Below the pieces are notes generated by a model. It worked only from the letters and a program-made list of their open reading frames with translations. It had not been told where the DNA came from and made no database searches. Both the position numbers and the translations under genes were made by a program. A stretch of DNA of 64,000 nt from Neofamilia massiliensis (GTDB lineage: Bacteria; Bacillota; Clostridia; Tissierellales; Peptoniphilaceae), in NCBI RefSeq assembly GCF_001299475.1, contig NZ_CYUJ01000002.1, forward strand, positions 558,001 through 622,000, written 5' to 3'. Below, in pieces: positions 36,827 to 45,627 of the stretch (its first letter is position 1; the number at the start of each line of letters is the position of its first letter).

Positions 36827-38429
36827 AAAAGTACTATTTAAGATTCAAAACTTAAAAAAATACTTCCCAATTAAGAAAAAATGGTTTACTGATAGACAAC
36901 AATACGTTCATGCCAACGAAAATATTTCCTTAAACATTTATGAAGGTGAAACTCTTGGCCTAGTAGGAGAGTCTGGATCAGGTAAATCAACATTTGGAAG
37001 AACCATTATCCAACTTCACTCCCAAACTGAAGGTAATACCCTTTATTATGGAAACACAGTTGAAAACTTTGCTCCAGAATATATAGGAAAAATGATCGAT
37101 AAGATTCCAAGTCTTTATCCAGCCTATAAAGATGCTCTTAAAGAACTTGATGACCTATATGCAGCTAGGGACAAAGAAGAAGACGATGACAAGAGATATG
37201 AAATTGAAGATAAGTTAATGTACAAGAGAAGAGAAATCCAAAACAAATACCTAGCCATGGTTAGACATGCAGGTGGACTTCTTCTTCACAAAGACTTAAA
37301 TAAAGTTTCTAAAGTCTTAAAAGAACAATTTTCAGTAAACAAAAAATACGCAGAAACTCTAGAAGACATTAATCTATTAGACTTAAAACTTAATGATTCA
37401 GAATATGCAAAGAAAAAAGATAAACTTCAAAGCGAAAGAGATGCCCTTGCTAATAAGTTAGTTGAAATAGAAAAACAATTAGCTGAAGAAAACAAAAAGG
37501 TTGCAGCTGTTAAAGCAGAAGTTGAAAAATCTGAAGAATTTGATAGACTAGAAAGCCAACTTGATGATGGTATTGACTTATCAAACCTAACAGAAAAGGA
37601 AATGAGAAGACTTAGAAAAGACCTTCAAATTATTTTCCAAGACCCATATTCTTCATTAGACACTAAATTTACTGTAGGTAATATTATCGGTGAAGGAGTT
37701 ATGGCCCATGATATGTTTAAGTCTCATAACTCAGAAGGCTATGACGAATATATTAAGTCAGTAATGAACCAATGTGGTCTTTCTGACTACTTTATTCACA
37801 GGTATCCTCACCAATTCTCAGGTGGACAAAGACAAAGAATCGGTATTGCTAGAGCCTTGGCCCTACAACCTAAATTTATAGTTTGTGACGAGTCAGTTTC
37901 TGCTCTAGACGTATCTATTCAATCTCAAGTAATAAACTTGTTACAAGACCTAAGAGTAAAGAACAACTTAACTTACTTGTTTATTACTCACGACTTATCT
38001 GTAGTAAAATATATTTCAGATAGAATTGCAGTAATGTATTTAGGAAATGTAGTAGAACTTGCTGATACTGAAAAGATTTTCGATGAACCACTTCATCCAT
38101 ATACTTCAGCCCTACTAAATGCTATTCCTAGAACTGACGTTGATTCTAACCAAACTCTTTCTATCCTAGAAGGTGACGTTCCATCAGCTGTTAATCCACC
38201 TGAAGGATGTAGGTTCCACACTAGATGCAAGTACTGCTTCGATAGGTGTGAACAATTTGAACCACCTCTACACGAATGGGAAAAAGATCACTTTGTTGCT
38301 TGTCACTTAATGGACATGGAAGAAAGTGAAAGAGAAAAATATATGACAAAGATTGACCAAGAAGAAGAAAAGAGACTAAGAGAACAAGAAGAAGCTCTAA
38401 GCCATGTTGCTAAAGACTTTCAAGTATAA
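36816..38429 (+). CDS. oppF: Oligopeptide ABC transporter ATPase OppF with coiled-coil insertion
   Basis: 537 residues against about 310-330 usually. Walker A GESGSGKS is at 51-58, Q-loop IIFQDPYSSL from 272, signature FSGGQRQR from 334, Walker B FIVCDES at 354-360, and H-loop ITHD at 390-393. Between Walker A and the Q-loop, residues about 85-255 are charged heptad-rich helix not found in ordinary OppF. Cysteines C465, C471, C474 and C478 with C496 form the Cys-rich C-terminal extension seen in OppD/F. A KE-rich helical tail ends the protein. All catalytic motifs remain. Confidence 0.92.
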   Translation: MEDRKVLFKIQNLKKYFPIKKKWFTDRQQYVHANENISLNIYEGETLGLVGESGSGKSTFGRTIIQLHSQTEGNTLYYGNTVENFAPEYIGKMIDKIPSLYPAYKDALKELDDLYAARDKEEDDDKRYEIEDKLMYKRREIQNKYLAMVRHAGGLLLHKDLNKVSKVLKEQFSVNKKYAETLEDINLLDLKLNDSEYAKKKDKLQSERDALANKLVEIEKQLAEENKKVAAVKAEVEKSEEFDRLESQLDDGIDLSNLTEKEMRRLRKDLQIIFQDPYSSLDTKFTVGNIIGEGVMAHDMFKSHNSEGYDEYIKSVMNQCGLSDYFIHRYPHQFSGGQRQRIGIARALALQPKFIVCDESVSALDVSIQSQVINLLQDLRVKNNLTYLFITHDLSVVKYISDRIAVMYLGNVVELADTEKIFDEPLHPYTSALLNAIPRTDVDSNQTLSILEGDVPSAVNPPEGCRFHTRCKYCFDRCEQFEPPLHEWEKDHFVACHLMDMEESEREKYMTKIDQEEEKRLREQEEALSHVAKDFQV

Positions 38430-38456
38430 GACTTATATTAGTTAGGAGGAAGGCAG

Positions 38457-38663
38457 ATGTTTAAAAAACCCATGGACAATCTTGAAGGTCTTTCAGAAGA
38501 TGAAATTCAAGAAAAACTAGATAAGATTAGAGAACATGAGTTTACAAAAAAAGAAGAAAGAGAATTAATTCTCGCTGCTCTTAAGACCTTCCTACCTGCA
38601 GCTCTAGGAGTAGTCTTAATATTCGTTCTTATATTAAAACTCTTACTCTTATGGTTATCATAA
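38457..38663 (+). CDS. Small membrane protein, last gene of opp operon
   Basis: 68 residues. The first 40 are charged and helical (SEDEIQEKLDKIREHEFTKK); residues about 44-67 form one hydrophobic helix ending at the C-terminus. No family is recognised. AGGAGG precedes the ATG by 7 nt. It lies 27 nt after oppF and before the operon terminator, so it is probably co-expressed; a role as an accessory of the enlarged transporter is speculative. Confidence 0.75.
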   Translation: MFKKPMDNLEGLSEDEIQEKLDKIREHEFTKKEERELILAALKTFLPAALGVVLIFVLILKLLLLWLS

Positions 38664-38670
38664 AAATATA

Positions 38671-38702
38671 ACTGGAGGCTAGATGCGGCCTCCAGTTTTT
38701 TA
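38671..38702 (+). terminator. Rho-independent terminator of the opp operon
   Basis: ACTGGAGGC (38671-38679) pairs perfectly with GCCTCCAGT (38688-38696), followed by TTTTTTA. Confidence 0.92.
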
Positions 38703-38724
38703 CATAAAAATCCAAGGAGGAAAA

Positions 38725-39456
38725 ATGAAAAATATAGCAGCATTTTTTGATATAGATGGAACAATTTTTAGAGACTCACTAATGACCAGAAACTTTAAAA
38801 AACTTTTACAGTATGAAATTATTTCTAATAAAACCTATTATAGCAAGGTTTATGACATAGAAAAAAATTGGGCCAAGAGATATGGAGAGTATGATGACTA
38901 TATAACAACTATATCCACTATATATGCAGAAAACTTAAAGGGCATTAACATGGACTTTTTAAATTTTATTGCCGACCAGACAATTGAATCATCTTATGAA
39001 GATATTTACAAATATTCAAGAGATAGACTTGCCTACCACAAGGACCAAGGACATTTAATATTTTTTATTTCAGGTTCCCCTGACTTTTTAGTTTCAAGGA
39101 TGGCGAAAAAATATTATGCAACTGACTACAGGGGCACAGTTTATATTCCAGATGAAAACAATAACTTTTCTGGAGAAATTTCAAAAATGTGGAATTCAGA
39201 AAACAAATATCTGGCCATGCAAGAACTATTAGAAAAATATGACATTGATTTAGACAAGTCCTATGCCTATGGAGATACAATTGGCGACCTATCAATGCTA
39301 AGTCTAGTTGGAAATCCAATTGCAATAAATCCAACAAAGGAACTGTTAAAGGCAATAAATTCTGAAGATGATTTAAGAAAAAAAGCTCAAATTGCAGTTG
39401 AAAGAAAAAATATAGTCTACAGCCTAAGGGCAGATGTAGAAATTTTAGATTTATAA
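38725..39456 (+). CDS. HAD-IB family phosphatase (SerB-like)
   Basis: 243-residue hydrolase. The DxDGT motif is FFDIDGT with D9 and D11; motif II FISGSP follows near residue 112, and GDTIGDLSML near 188 is motif III/IV. The helical cap between residues 17 and 90 fits the HAD-IB subgroup, which dephosphorylates phosphoserine or similar small phosphomonoesters. The substrate is not known. I start it at ATG 38725 behind AAGGAGG; upstream in-frame codons lie in the opp terminator. Confidence 0.88.
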   Translation: MKNIAAFFDIDGTIFRDSLMTRNFKKLLQYEIISNKTYYSKVYDIEKNWAKRYGEYDDYITTISTIYAENLKGINMDFLNFIADQTIESSYEDIYKYSRDRLAYHKDQGHLIFFISGSPDFLVSRMAKKYYATDYRGTVYIPDENNNFSGEISKMWNSENKYLAMQELLEKYDIDLDKSYAYGDTIGDLSMLSLVGNPIAINPTKELLKAINSEDDLRKKAQIAVERKNIVYSLRADVEILDL

Positions 39457-39480
39457 ACATTTCATACAAGGAGGATTCTT

Positions 39481-39759
39481 ATGATAAAAATATCTTATGA
39501 AGAAAATAATAAAAGATCAGTAGCCTATGATGGGGACTTAGAAGTTGGAGAATGTACCTACAAGGAAGAAGATGGACTTTGGATAGTTGATCACACTTTT
39601 GTTAAAGAAAGCCATAGGGGCCAAGGTCTTGCACAAAAGTTATTTAAAGAATTAATTGACCAAGCAAGAAAGAAAAATATTAAAATTATGCCCCTTTGTT
39701 CTTTTGCGGTAAAGGAATTTGAGAGAAATGAATCTTACGCAGATGTTTTAAAAAAATAA
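39481..39759 (+). CDS. Small GNAT-type N-acetyltransferase (YjdJ/NATD1-like)
   Basis: 92 residues, the minimal GNAT unit of the YjdJ/NATD1 group. The acetyl-CoA loop is HRGQGLAQKLF (about 45-55), and the C-terminal PLCSFAVKEFERN is typical of this small family. Substrate unknown. AAGGAGG precedes the ATG, 24 nt after the HAD gene, so the two probably form one transcript. Confidence 0.88.
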   Translation: MIKISYEENNKRSVAYDGDLEVGECTYKEEDGLWIVDHTFVKESHRGQGLAQKLFKELIDQARKKNIKIMPLCSFAVKEFERNESYADVLKK

Positions 39760-39768
39760 AAAAGCTTC

Positions 39769-39796
39769 TTGAAATATTATTTATTCGTGTTATAAT
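39769..39796 (+). promoter_or_regulatory. Sigma-A promoter of the metK SAM-riboswitch transcript
   Basis: TTGAAA (39769-39774), 16-nt spacer, TATAAT (39791-39796), ending 8 nt before the riboswitch P1 helix. Confidence 0.78.
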
Positions 39797-39803
39797 AAGT
39801 ATA

Positions 39804-39941
39804 TCTCATTGAGAGCGATGGAGGGAATGGGCCCTATGAAATCCGGCAACCTATTTAAGGTGCTAAATCCCACAGACGATAGTCTGAAAGATGAGTTATA
39901 AAGTTGTTTTGAAACTGCTCTTCTTTCAGGGCAGTTTTTTT
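39804..39941 (+). ncRNA. SAM-I (S-box) riboswitch with terminator
   Basis: The aptamer spans about 39804-39897. P1 pairs ATCTCAT with GATGAG. Conserved segments are GAGAGCGATGGAGGGA, GGGCCC-TATGAAATCCGGCAACC in two pieces, AAGGTGCTAAATCC and GAAAGATGAG. The expression platform is the terminator AACTGCTC (39913-39920) / GGGCAGTT (39929-39936) followed by TTTTTT. Binding of SAM should fold the terminator and shut off metK. Confidence 0.95.
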
Positions 39942-39959
39942 AATTTTAAGGAGGAAATT

Positions 39960-41126
39960 ATGACTAAATGGTTATTTTCATCTGAATCAGTTACAGAAGG
40001 TCATCCAGACAAGGTCTGTGACCAAATTTCAGATGCAATCTTAGATGCAATTTTAGAACAAGACGAAGACGCAAGAGTTGCCTGCGAAACTATGGTTTCT
40101 ACAGGCATGGTAGTTATAACTGGCGAAATTTCAACTTCAGCCTATGTAGACTTTCAAGAAATTGTAAGAAATACTGTTAAAGAAATTGGATACACCAGAG
40201 CAAAATATGGCTTTGATGGAGAAACTTGTGCAGTTCTTTCTTCAATAAAAGAACAATCTCCAGATATTGCCATGGGAGTTGATAGAGACCATGAAGAAGA
40301 ATTAGATTCAATTGGAGCTGGAGACCAAGGTATAATGTTTGGCTATGCTTGTAATGAAACAGAAGAGCTTATGCCTCTACCAATTTCATTGGCCCACAAA
40401 TTATCAAAGAGACTAGCAACAGTTAGAAAAGAAGGAATCTTAGATTATCTAAGACCAGATGGCAAAAGCCAAGTTACAGTTGAATATGAAGATGGAGTAG
40501 CTAAGAGACTTGAAAACATTGTTATCTCAACCCAACACGAAGATTCAATTGACCTAGAAACATTAAGAGCAGATATTAAAAAACACGTTATTCTTCCAGT
40601 AGTTGGCGAAGACTTAATTGACGAAAACACAAAAATCTACATTAACCCAACAGGAAGATTTGTCGTTGGTGGACCAATGGGAGATGCTGGTCTAACAGGA
40701 AGAAAAATTATTGTGGACACCTATGGCGGTTATGCCCGTCACGGCGGTGGAGCCTTCTCAGGCAAGGACCCAACAAAGGTAGACAGGTCTGCTTCTTATG
40801 CAGCTAGATATGTAGCAAAGAACATTGTTGCTGCAGGTCTTGCTGACAAGTGTGAAGTTGGCCTATCTTATGCAATTGGAGTTGCCAAACCTCTTTCAAT
40901 TTATGTAGACACTTTTGGAACTTCTAAGTTTTCAAATGGAGAAATTGAAGACTTTGTAAACAAGGTTTTCGACCTAAGACCAGCTGCAATAATTAGAGAT
41001 CTTGACCTAAGAAAACCAATTTACAAAAAAACAGCTGCCTATGGTCACTTCGGTAGAGAAGACCTAGGAGTAAGATGGGAAGAAACAGACAAGGTTGATG
41101 AATTAAAAAAATTAGCAGGACTATAA
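39960..41126 (+). CDS. metK: S-adenosylmethionine synthetase
   Basis: Forms SAM from ATP and methionine. 388 residues. Motifs: [19 protein letters not shown] at the N-terminus (catalytic His and Mg2+ site), [12 protein letters not shown] and [17 protein letters not shown] (P-loop-like). The start is ATG 39960 behind AAGGAGG; upstream in-frame codons belong to the riboswitch. Feedback control by the SAM-I riboswitch is visible in the sequence. Confidence 0.97.
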   Translation: MTKWLFSSESVTEGHPDKVCDQISDAILDAILEQDEDARVACETMVSTGMVVITGEISTSAYVDFQEIVRNTVKEIGYTRAKYGFDGETCAVLSSIKEQSPDIAMGVDRDHEEELDSIGAGDQGIMFGYACNETEELMPLPISLAHKLSKRLATVRKEGILDYLRPDGKSQVTVEYEDGVAKRLENIVISTQHEDSIDLETLRADIKKHVILPVVGEDLIDENTKIYINPTGRFVVGGPMGDAGLTGRKIIVDTYGGYARHGGGAFSGKDPTKVDRSASYAARYVAKNIVAAGLADKCEVGLSYAIGVAKPLSIYVDTFGTSKFSNGEIEDFVNKVFDLRPAAIIRDLDLRKPIYKKTAAYGHFGREDLGVRWEETDKVDELKKLAGL

Positions 41127-41133
41127 AAATTTT

Positions 41134-41157
41134 GTGCAGGGAGACCTGCACTTTTTT
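41134..41157 (+). terminator. Rho-independent terminator after metK
   Basis: GTGCAGG (41134-41140) pairs with CCTGCAC (41145-41151) around a GAGA tetraloop, followed by TTTTTT. Confidence 0.9.
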
Positions 41158-41224
41158 ATGTCTGTAACATTTTTGATAAGAATTTTTTATAACTATAGCC
41201 TATAATAACTAAAAGAGGTGGCTT

Positions 41225-42400
41225 ATGAAAAAAATTTATTTTGTCCTAGCATTTTTATTAGTTCTAACTTCTTGTAAGACTAACAAGGTAGACCAAGAAG
41301 CTAAAATACAAGAAGCTAGTGAAAACACAGAAATAGAAAAGCAAATTGAAACTGGAGGCCAGGAGAATAAAAGTCCAGACCCGGAAACTAAAACTCAAGA
41401 TCAAAGCAAGATGCAAACAATAAAAATTAAATCTGGGCCAGACTTAGCCTATGAAAAAATTTCTGTAGACCTTGTAAGCAGTGACTTAGACCTTATTCCA
41501 TTAGACTTAAATGAAAAGGGTCAAGACTTAGTCATAGAGGCCTTAAAGTCCTTAGAAGAAATAGCAAATGAGGAAGCAGACCATTTTGCCGAAGACTTAG
41601 AAGAGGGAGCTTTAAAAATTAATCTTTCAGACTCTTCTTATCTATCAATTCTCAATGGCACAAACTACGATGGTTACTATTACTATCTTTATTATGAAGA
41701 TGACAAGGCCCAAAGGTATTTTCGTAGCGAAAATAATTTAAAGGATGATCTTTTAGAAGCAATTTTTTTAGGTCAGCTTTTAGACCAAGGTCTTATAGAC
41801 GAAAAAATTCCCTATGAAGACTATGGCCAAATAAAAATCAACGCCCTTAATCCTGTTGCAGAATTTTTTGAAGGAGACACTTATTCTGTAGTTGGCTCTT
41901 ATGAATGCTATTACTACAGTCTTGACCAAGGGATTTTTGAAAACACTGCAGGATCTGTAGATACCTTTCAAATTTCATACAAGTTAGACCAAGGTTCTTA
42001 TAAGTTTTCATCTTATAGAGACTCTTCTATGGGATCTTATGAAAACACTTTAAGAGAATTCTCTAGAGGCTTTAATGACTTGGCCATAGAGCTGTCTAAT
42101 AAAAGAAAGCCAGATGAACAAATCTTCCAAAGGATTTATAAAAAGGCCTCAGACCTTGGCCTAGAAAATTTTGTCCATGAAATAGACAAGATTCCAGGCT
42201 ATGAAGATGGAGTTATTTTTATAGACGATACAGAAGAAGTTCCAAAGGACTCAGTATTAATTGCCAAGGAAGATGAATATAAGGCAGCCCTTGGTCGTCT
42301 AGGCAAGGAAAATTGGACCTATGTTGAGGGATTAATTTATTACAAGCCTTGTGAGATTGCTATAAAAACGATAATTGATGACTTTGAAGGAGCAAAATAA
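41225..42400 (+). CDS. Lipoprotein of unknown function
   Basis: 391 residues. Signal with lipobox LTSC (Cys17), then a Gln/Glu/Lys-rich linker to about residue 75 and a soluble domain rich in Tyr and acidic residues. No family is recognised. The overall layout (lipobox, polar linker, folded domain) resembles DUF-type surface proteins. It is followed 6 nt later by a CPBP-family membrane protease gene, so the two are likely co-transcribed. AGAGGTGG precedes the ATG. Confidence 0.75.
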   Translation: MKKIYFVLAFLLVLTSCKTNKVDQEAKIQEASENTEIEKQIETGGQENKSPDPETKTQDQSKMQTIKIKSGPDLAYEKISVDLVSSDLDLIPLDLNEKGQDLVIEALKSLEEIANEEADHFAEDLEEGALKINLSDSSYLSILNGTNYDGYYYYLYYEDDKAQRYFRSENNLKDDLLEAIFLGQLLDQGLIDEKIPYEDYGQIKINALNPVAEFFEGDTYSVVGSYECYYYSLDQGIFENTAGSVDTFQISYKLDQGSYKFSSYRDSSMGSYENTLREFSRGFNDLAIELSNKRKPDEQIFQRIYKKASDLGLENFVHEIDKIPGYEDGVIFIDDTEEVPKDSVLIAKEDEYKAALGRLGKENWTYVEGLIYYKPCEIAIKTIIDDFEGAK

Positions 42401-42406
42401 TAAGAT

Positions 42407-43222
42407 ATGGAAAACTTAAAAAAATTTGGTCATATACTAATTAGACTTCTTGTCTTAGTCTTAATGTTCTTTCTTTCAATATTTATATTTGAAAAAATTA
42501 AGGCCTTAGATAGCTTTATAGATTTAACTGGAAATTTATTTCTTTGCCTGCCAGTTTTTCTAACTTATTTTATCTTTAAAGATTACAAACGATATGATTT
42601 GAGGCTAAAAGACAAGAAGGCTTTAAAAAACTTTGGCTTTGGATCTCTTATAGGAATACTCTCAATGACCCTAGTCTTTATAGGAGATGTATTATTAAAG
42701 AGGATAGAAGTTGTAGGGATTCAAAATGCCTTTGCGTCTCAAGGCTTTTATAAATATTTAATTCTAATGTTAGGCGTAGGTATAGGCGAGGAAATGCTAT
42801 CAAGAGGCTATATGCAAAATATGGTCAGCCACTTTTCAAATAGGTATTTAGGTATCCTCTTGCCAGGTCTTGTTTTTGCAGCCTTGCATTTTTTCAACCC
42901 AGGAGCCTTAAATAATCCACTGCCAGCTATAAATCTCTTTTTAGTTTCTATAGTCTTTGCTCTTTTGACCCTTTACGAGTCCTTGTGGGCGGCAATTGGC
43001 TATCACTTTACTTGGAACATTTTCCAAGGGGGAGTTTTTGCCATGAGCGTATCAGGAACAGGCCAAGCTGCTAATACACTTTTTGTCATTAATGTTATTA
43101 ATCCTGATTTAGTCTATGGAGGAGACTTTGGTCCAGAAGGCGGCCTTTTAGTAACAGGAGTTCTACTTGCGGCTATAATATTTTTATATGCTAAATACGG
43201 AAAAGACAAGGAAATAAAATAA
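42407..43222 (+). CDS. CPBP family intramembrane glutamic endopeptidase
   Basis: 271-residue protein with about eight hydrophobic helices. The CAAX/Abi motifs are complete: EEMLSRG (E128, E129, R133), FAALHFF (H161) and YHFTWN (H200, N204). Family members cleave prenylated or other membrane-embedded substrates, and some give bacteriocin immunity; the substrate here is unknown. The ribosome binding site is weak (a distant GGAG), so translation may depend on the preceding lipoprotein gene. Confidence 0.88.
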   Translation: MENLKKFGHILIRLLVLVLMFFLSIFIFEKIKALDSFIDLTGNLFLCLPVFLTYFIFKDYKRYDLRLKDKKALKNFGFGSLIGILSMTLVFIGDVLLKRIEVVGIQNAFASQGFYKYLILMLGVGIGEEMLSRGYMQNMVSHFSNRYLGILLPGLVFAALHFFNPGALNNPLPAINLFLVSIVFALLTLYESLWAAIGYHFTWNIFQGGVFAMSVSGTGQAANTLFVINVINPDLVYGGDFGPEGGLLVTGVLLAAIIFLYAKYGKDKEIK

Positions 43223-43254
43223 GAGAGGGAAATTTTTATTCTCTCTCTTTTTTC
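43221..43254 (+). terminator. Terminator after the CPBP gene
   Basis: AAGAGAGGGA (43221-43230) pairs with CTCTCTCTT (43241-43249) across a T-rich loop and continues into TTTTTT. It overlaps the 3' end of the convergent gene. Confidence 0.7.
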
Positions 43255-44135
43255 GTATTCACGATTTTTAATTTTCTATTGATTTCTCCAATGACAGAAA
43301 GCTTATCTGCTGACCAAAGGGGAGCAACTAACTTATTTTTATCTCCGTCGCCAGTTATTCTATGGACGACAATGTCATCATTTAAAAGACCCAGGGCCTG
43401 AACGACCAAGTCAGTGTATTGGTCTTTGGTTAAAATAGTAAAGTCATCTTCTAAATATTTTTTATAAAGGACAGAGTCATTTTGAATATAGAGGGAGTGG
43501 ATTTTTATGCCAAAGGCTCCAGATTCATTTAAATAGTTAATTGATACTAGCATATCTTTTTCGTCTTCGCCAGGCAGGCCAAAAATTACATGGAGGAGGA
43601 ATTTAATCTTTCTCTTTCGCAAGATCTTTAGTTTTTGGTCCAAATATTTATGGGAGTAGCCACGATTTATATAATCTATGGTTTCTTCCTTAACACTTTG
43701 CATGCCAATTTCAATCCAAAGGTCTGTAAGCTTTGAAAGTTCTTCTAGAAGGTCGAGAATTTCATCAGAAAGGCAGTCAGCTCTAGTAGCAATAGCCAGA
43801 CCGACAATTTCAGGATCATCTAAGACCTGGTAATAAATTTTACGTAAAATATCAACTGGGCCATAGGTGTTAGTAAAGGCTTGAAAGTAGGCGACAAACT
43901 TGCTTACTTTCCATTTATTTTTTGCAACTTTCTTTTGCCTTTCAATTTGGTCCCTTATGCTAAGACCAGAATTTGTAAAGTCTCCAGAGCCTTTTTCTGA
44001 ACAAAATATACAGCCAGCAGTTGAAAGAGTTCCGTCTCTATTTGGACAGGAAAAGCCACCGTCTAGGCTAAGTTTGCCAACTTTTTCTCCATATTTATTT
44101 TTAAAGTATTGGTTGAGAGAGTAATATCTTTCCAT
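43236..44135 (-). CDS. TIGR01212 family radical SAM protein (YhcC/YtqA-like)
   Basis: 299 residues. The cluster motif is unusually spaced, with C30 (FSCPNRDGT), C42 and C45 (GCIFC), as in the YhcC/YtqA group. A second signature is VGLAIATRADCLSDE, and GLPGEDEKDML follows. Family members are related to Elp3-type radical SAM enzymes; the reaction is not established. Start at the ATG; a ribosome binding site is only weakly visible (AAAGGAA). It is a single-gene unit between two convergent neighbours. Confidence 0.9.
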   Translation of the reverse strand: MERYYSLNQYFKNKYGEKVGKLSLDGGFSCPNRDGTLSTAGCIFCSEKGSGDFTNSGLSIRDQIERQKKVAKNKWKVSKFVAYFQAFTNTYGPVDILRKIYYQVLDDPEIVGLAIATRADCLSDEILDLLEELSKLTDLWIEIGMQSVKEETIDYINRGYSHKYLDQKLKILRKRKIKFLLHVIFGLPGEDEKDMLVSINYLNESGAFGIKIHSLYIQNDSVLYKKYLEDDFTILTKDQYTDLVVQALGLLNDDIVVHRITGDGDKNKLVAPLWSADKLSVIGEINRKLKIVNTKKERE

Positions 44136-44240
44136 GGTATTTTTAAACTAATTCCTTTCAAGGTCATTTGAATCAAGCTTTAATATACTATAATAAATAT
44201 TAAGAAGACAGGCAAGAATAAAATTAAAAAGGAGAGACCT

Positions 44241-44459
44241 ATGAAAAAAATTTCAAAGATATTTAATAACCTTGTATCCAGTATCCTCTTTACTTTTACT
44301 TGTTTCTTAGTATTTGATTTTATATTTTTTAAATTCTTTTCCGCAGGAGCTAGTCAAATTGGCAGTCTAACTTATGGACAAGTTTTTATAAGACTTATTT
44401 CAGCTGGACTCCTTGGAGGAGCAATTTATTTTGTAGAAAAAAACAGACAAAAAAACTAG
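44241..44459 (+). CDS. Small two-helix membrane protein of unknown function
   Basis: 72 residues with two hydrophobic segments, about 13-34 and 48-65, separated by a short polar loop (SAGASQIGSLTYGQ). No family is recognised. AAGGAGAG precedes the ATG by 6 nt and a strong terminator starts inside the last codons, which supports a real short gene. Confidence 0.65.
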   Translation: MKKISKIFNNLVSSILFTFTCFLVFDFIFFKFFSAGASQIGSLTYGQVFIRLISAGLLGGAIYFVEKNRQKN

Positions 44460-44487
44460 TAGGGAAAATCCTACTAGTTATTTTTTT
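44454..44487 (+). terminator. Bidirectional terminator between small ORF and ispF
   Basis: AACTAGTAGG (44454-44463) pairs perfectly with CCTACTAGTT (44470-44479). T-runs follow on both strands (TTTTTTT on plus; complement of 44451-44455 on minus). The ispF stop codon lies inside it. Confidence 0.9.
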
Positions 44488-44950
44488 CTAAAAGACAAAC
44501 TGCAGAGGCTGAGGCTCCTAACTTTTCTCCAACAAAGCCTAGGCCTTCACTTGTAGTTGCCTTTATTGATATTTGATTTTCTTCCACTTCTAAAATCTTT
44601 GCAAGTTTTTCCTGCATAAGGGGAATATATTTTCCAATTTTAGGCTCTTCTAAGGCTACAACTGAATCTATATTTCCAATTTTATAGCCCTTGTCTTTAA
44701 TTAAAGCATAAACTCTTTTTAAAAGTTGGCAAGAGTCTATATCCTTGTAGGCCATATCTGTGTCAGGGAAGTGCTTGCCAATGTCGCCTAGGGCCAAAGC
44801 TCCTAACATCGAGTCCATTATTGCATGGACGAGAACGTCAGCATCTGAATGGCCGAGAAGTCCTAATGAGTGAGGGACTTCAATTCCTCCGATTATTAAC
44901 TTTCTATTTTCAGCAAACTTGTGGACGTCATAACCAAATCCTATTCTCAT
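44474..44950 (-). CDS. ispF: 2-C-methyl-D-erythritol 2,4-cyclodiphosphate synthase
   Basis: Forms MEcPP in the MEP isoprenoid pathway. The 158-residue protein has the Zn ligands in GYDVHKF (D8, H10) and the signature LLGHSDADVLVHAIMDSMLGAL, then DIGKHFPD and KATTSEGLGF(V)GE near the C-terminus. Its ATG overlaps the ispD stop by 4 nt. It is the last gene of the operon ispE - DXR-II - ispD - ispF. Confidence 0.96.
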   Translation of the reverse strand: MRIGFGYDVHKFAENRKLIIGGIEVPHSLGLLGHSDADVLVHAIMDSMLGALALGDIGKHFPDTDMAYKDIDSCQLLKRVYALIKDKGYKIGNIDSVVALEEPKIGKYIPLMQEKLAKILEVEENQISIKATTSEGLGFVGEKLGASASAVCLLEKNN

Positions 44951-45627
44951 TTTTCCTCCATTAGCATCTTTGCAAAAAGCAAATCTTCTTTAGTTGTAAT
45001 TTTTATATTTTTATAGCTGCCAGCGATTAAGTGAACTTCTTCATCTAAAAATTCTAAATAAGACGAGTCATCTGTTGGACTAACTTTTCCAAAAAAGTCT
45101 TCGTAGGCCTTGAGGATAAGGTCAGTTTTAAAGGTCTGAGGAGTTTGAACTTGATAAAGCTTGTCCCTATTAGGCGTCATTTGGACTATATTATTTTCTG
45201 CAAACTTTATTGTGTCCTTGACCTTGACTGCAGCAATGCCCGACCCAAATTCACTTGCGCTAGCAAGAGACTTTAAAATAATTTCGCGATCTACTAGGGG
45301 CCTGGCTCCGTCATGGCAGACTACTAAATCTGATTTTGCATCCAAGGCTTGAAGGCCAAGATAGCTAGTTTCTTCTCTGCTAGATCCGCCTAAAACCACC
45401 TTGAGATTTTTAAAATCCTTATAGCGGGCCTTATAAGTTTCTAAAAGTTCTTTACTAGTTAGTAAAATTATCTGGTCAAAGACTTCCATACTTGTAAACA
45501 CTTCAACTGTATATGAAATAAGTGGCTTATTATTTATTTCTAATTCTAATTTTGGAATCCCAGCTCCCATACGGCTTCCAGATCCTGCAGCAGTTATAAT
45601 TGCTGACACAAATTTGTCTTTATACAC
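44947..45627 (-). CDS. ispD: 2-C-methyl-D-erythritol 4-phosphate cytidylyltransferase
   Basis: Couples MEP to CTP. Motifs: AIITAAGSGSRMG (CTP loop), PLISYTVEVF, GGSSREETS, CHDGARPLV and QVQTPQTF. I start it at GTG 45627, which overlaps the stop of the upstream gene by 8 nt and gives the normal short N-terminus (YKDKFVSAIITAAG); the longest frame starts at 45669 inside the neighbour. A second GTG at 45609 is also possible. About 226 residues. Start confidence is moderate. Confidence 0.93.
   Translation of the reverse strand: MYKDKFVSAIITAAGSGSRMGAGIPKLELEINNKPLISYTVEVFTSMEVFDQIILLTSKELLETYKARYKDFKNLKVVLGGSSREETSYLGLQALDAKSDLVVCHDGARPLVDREIILKSLASASEFGSGIAAVKVKDTIKFAENNIVQMTPNRDKLYQVQTPQTFKTDLILKAYEDFFGKVSPTDDSSYLEFLDEEVHLIAGSYKNIKITTKEDLLFAKMLMEEK

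Noticed and set aside
30567-38429. Opp operon as a horizontally acquired island because codon use differs from its neighbours
   Set aside because: The same bias occurs in the glm genes and matches the pattern of high expression; there is no integrase, tRNA junction or base-composition step at the edges.
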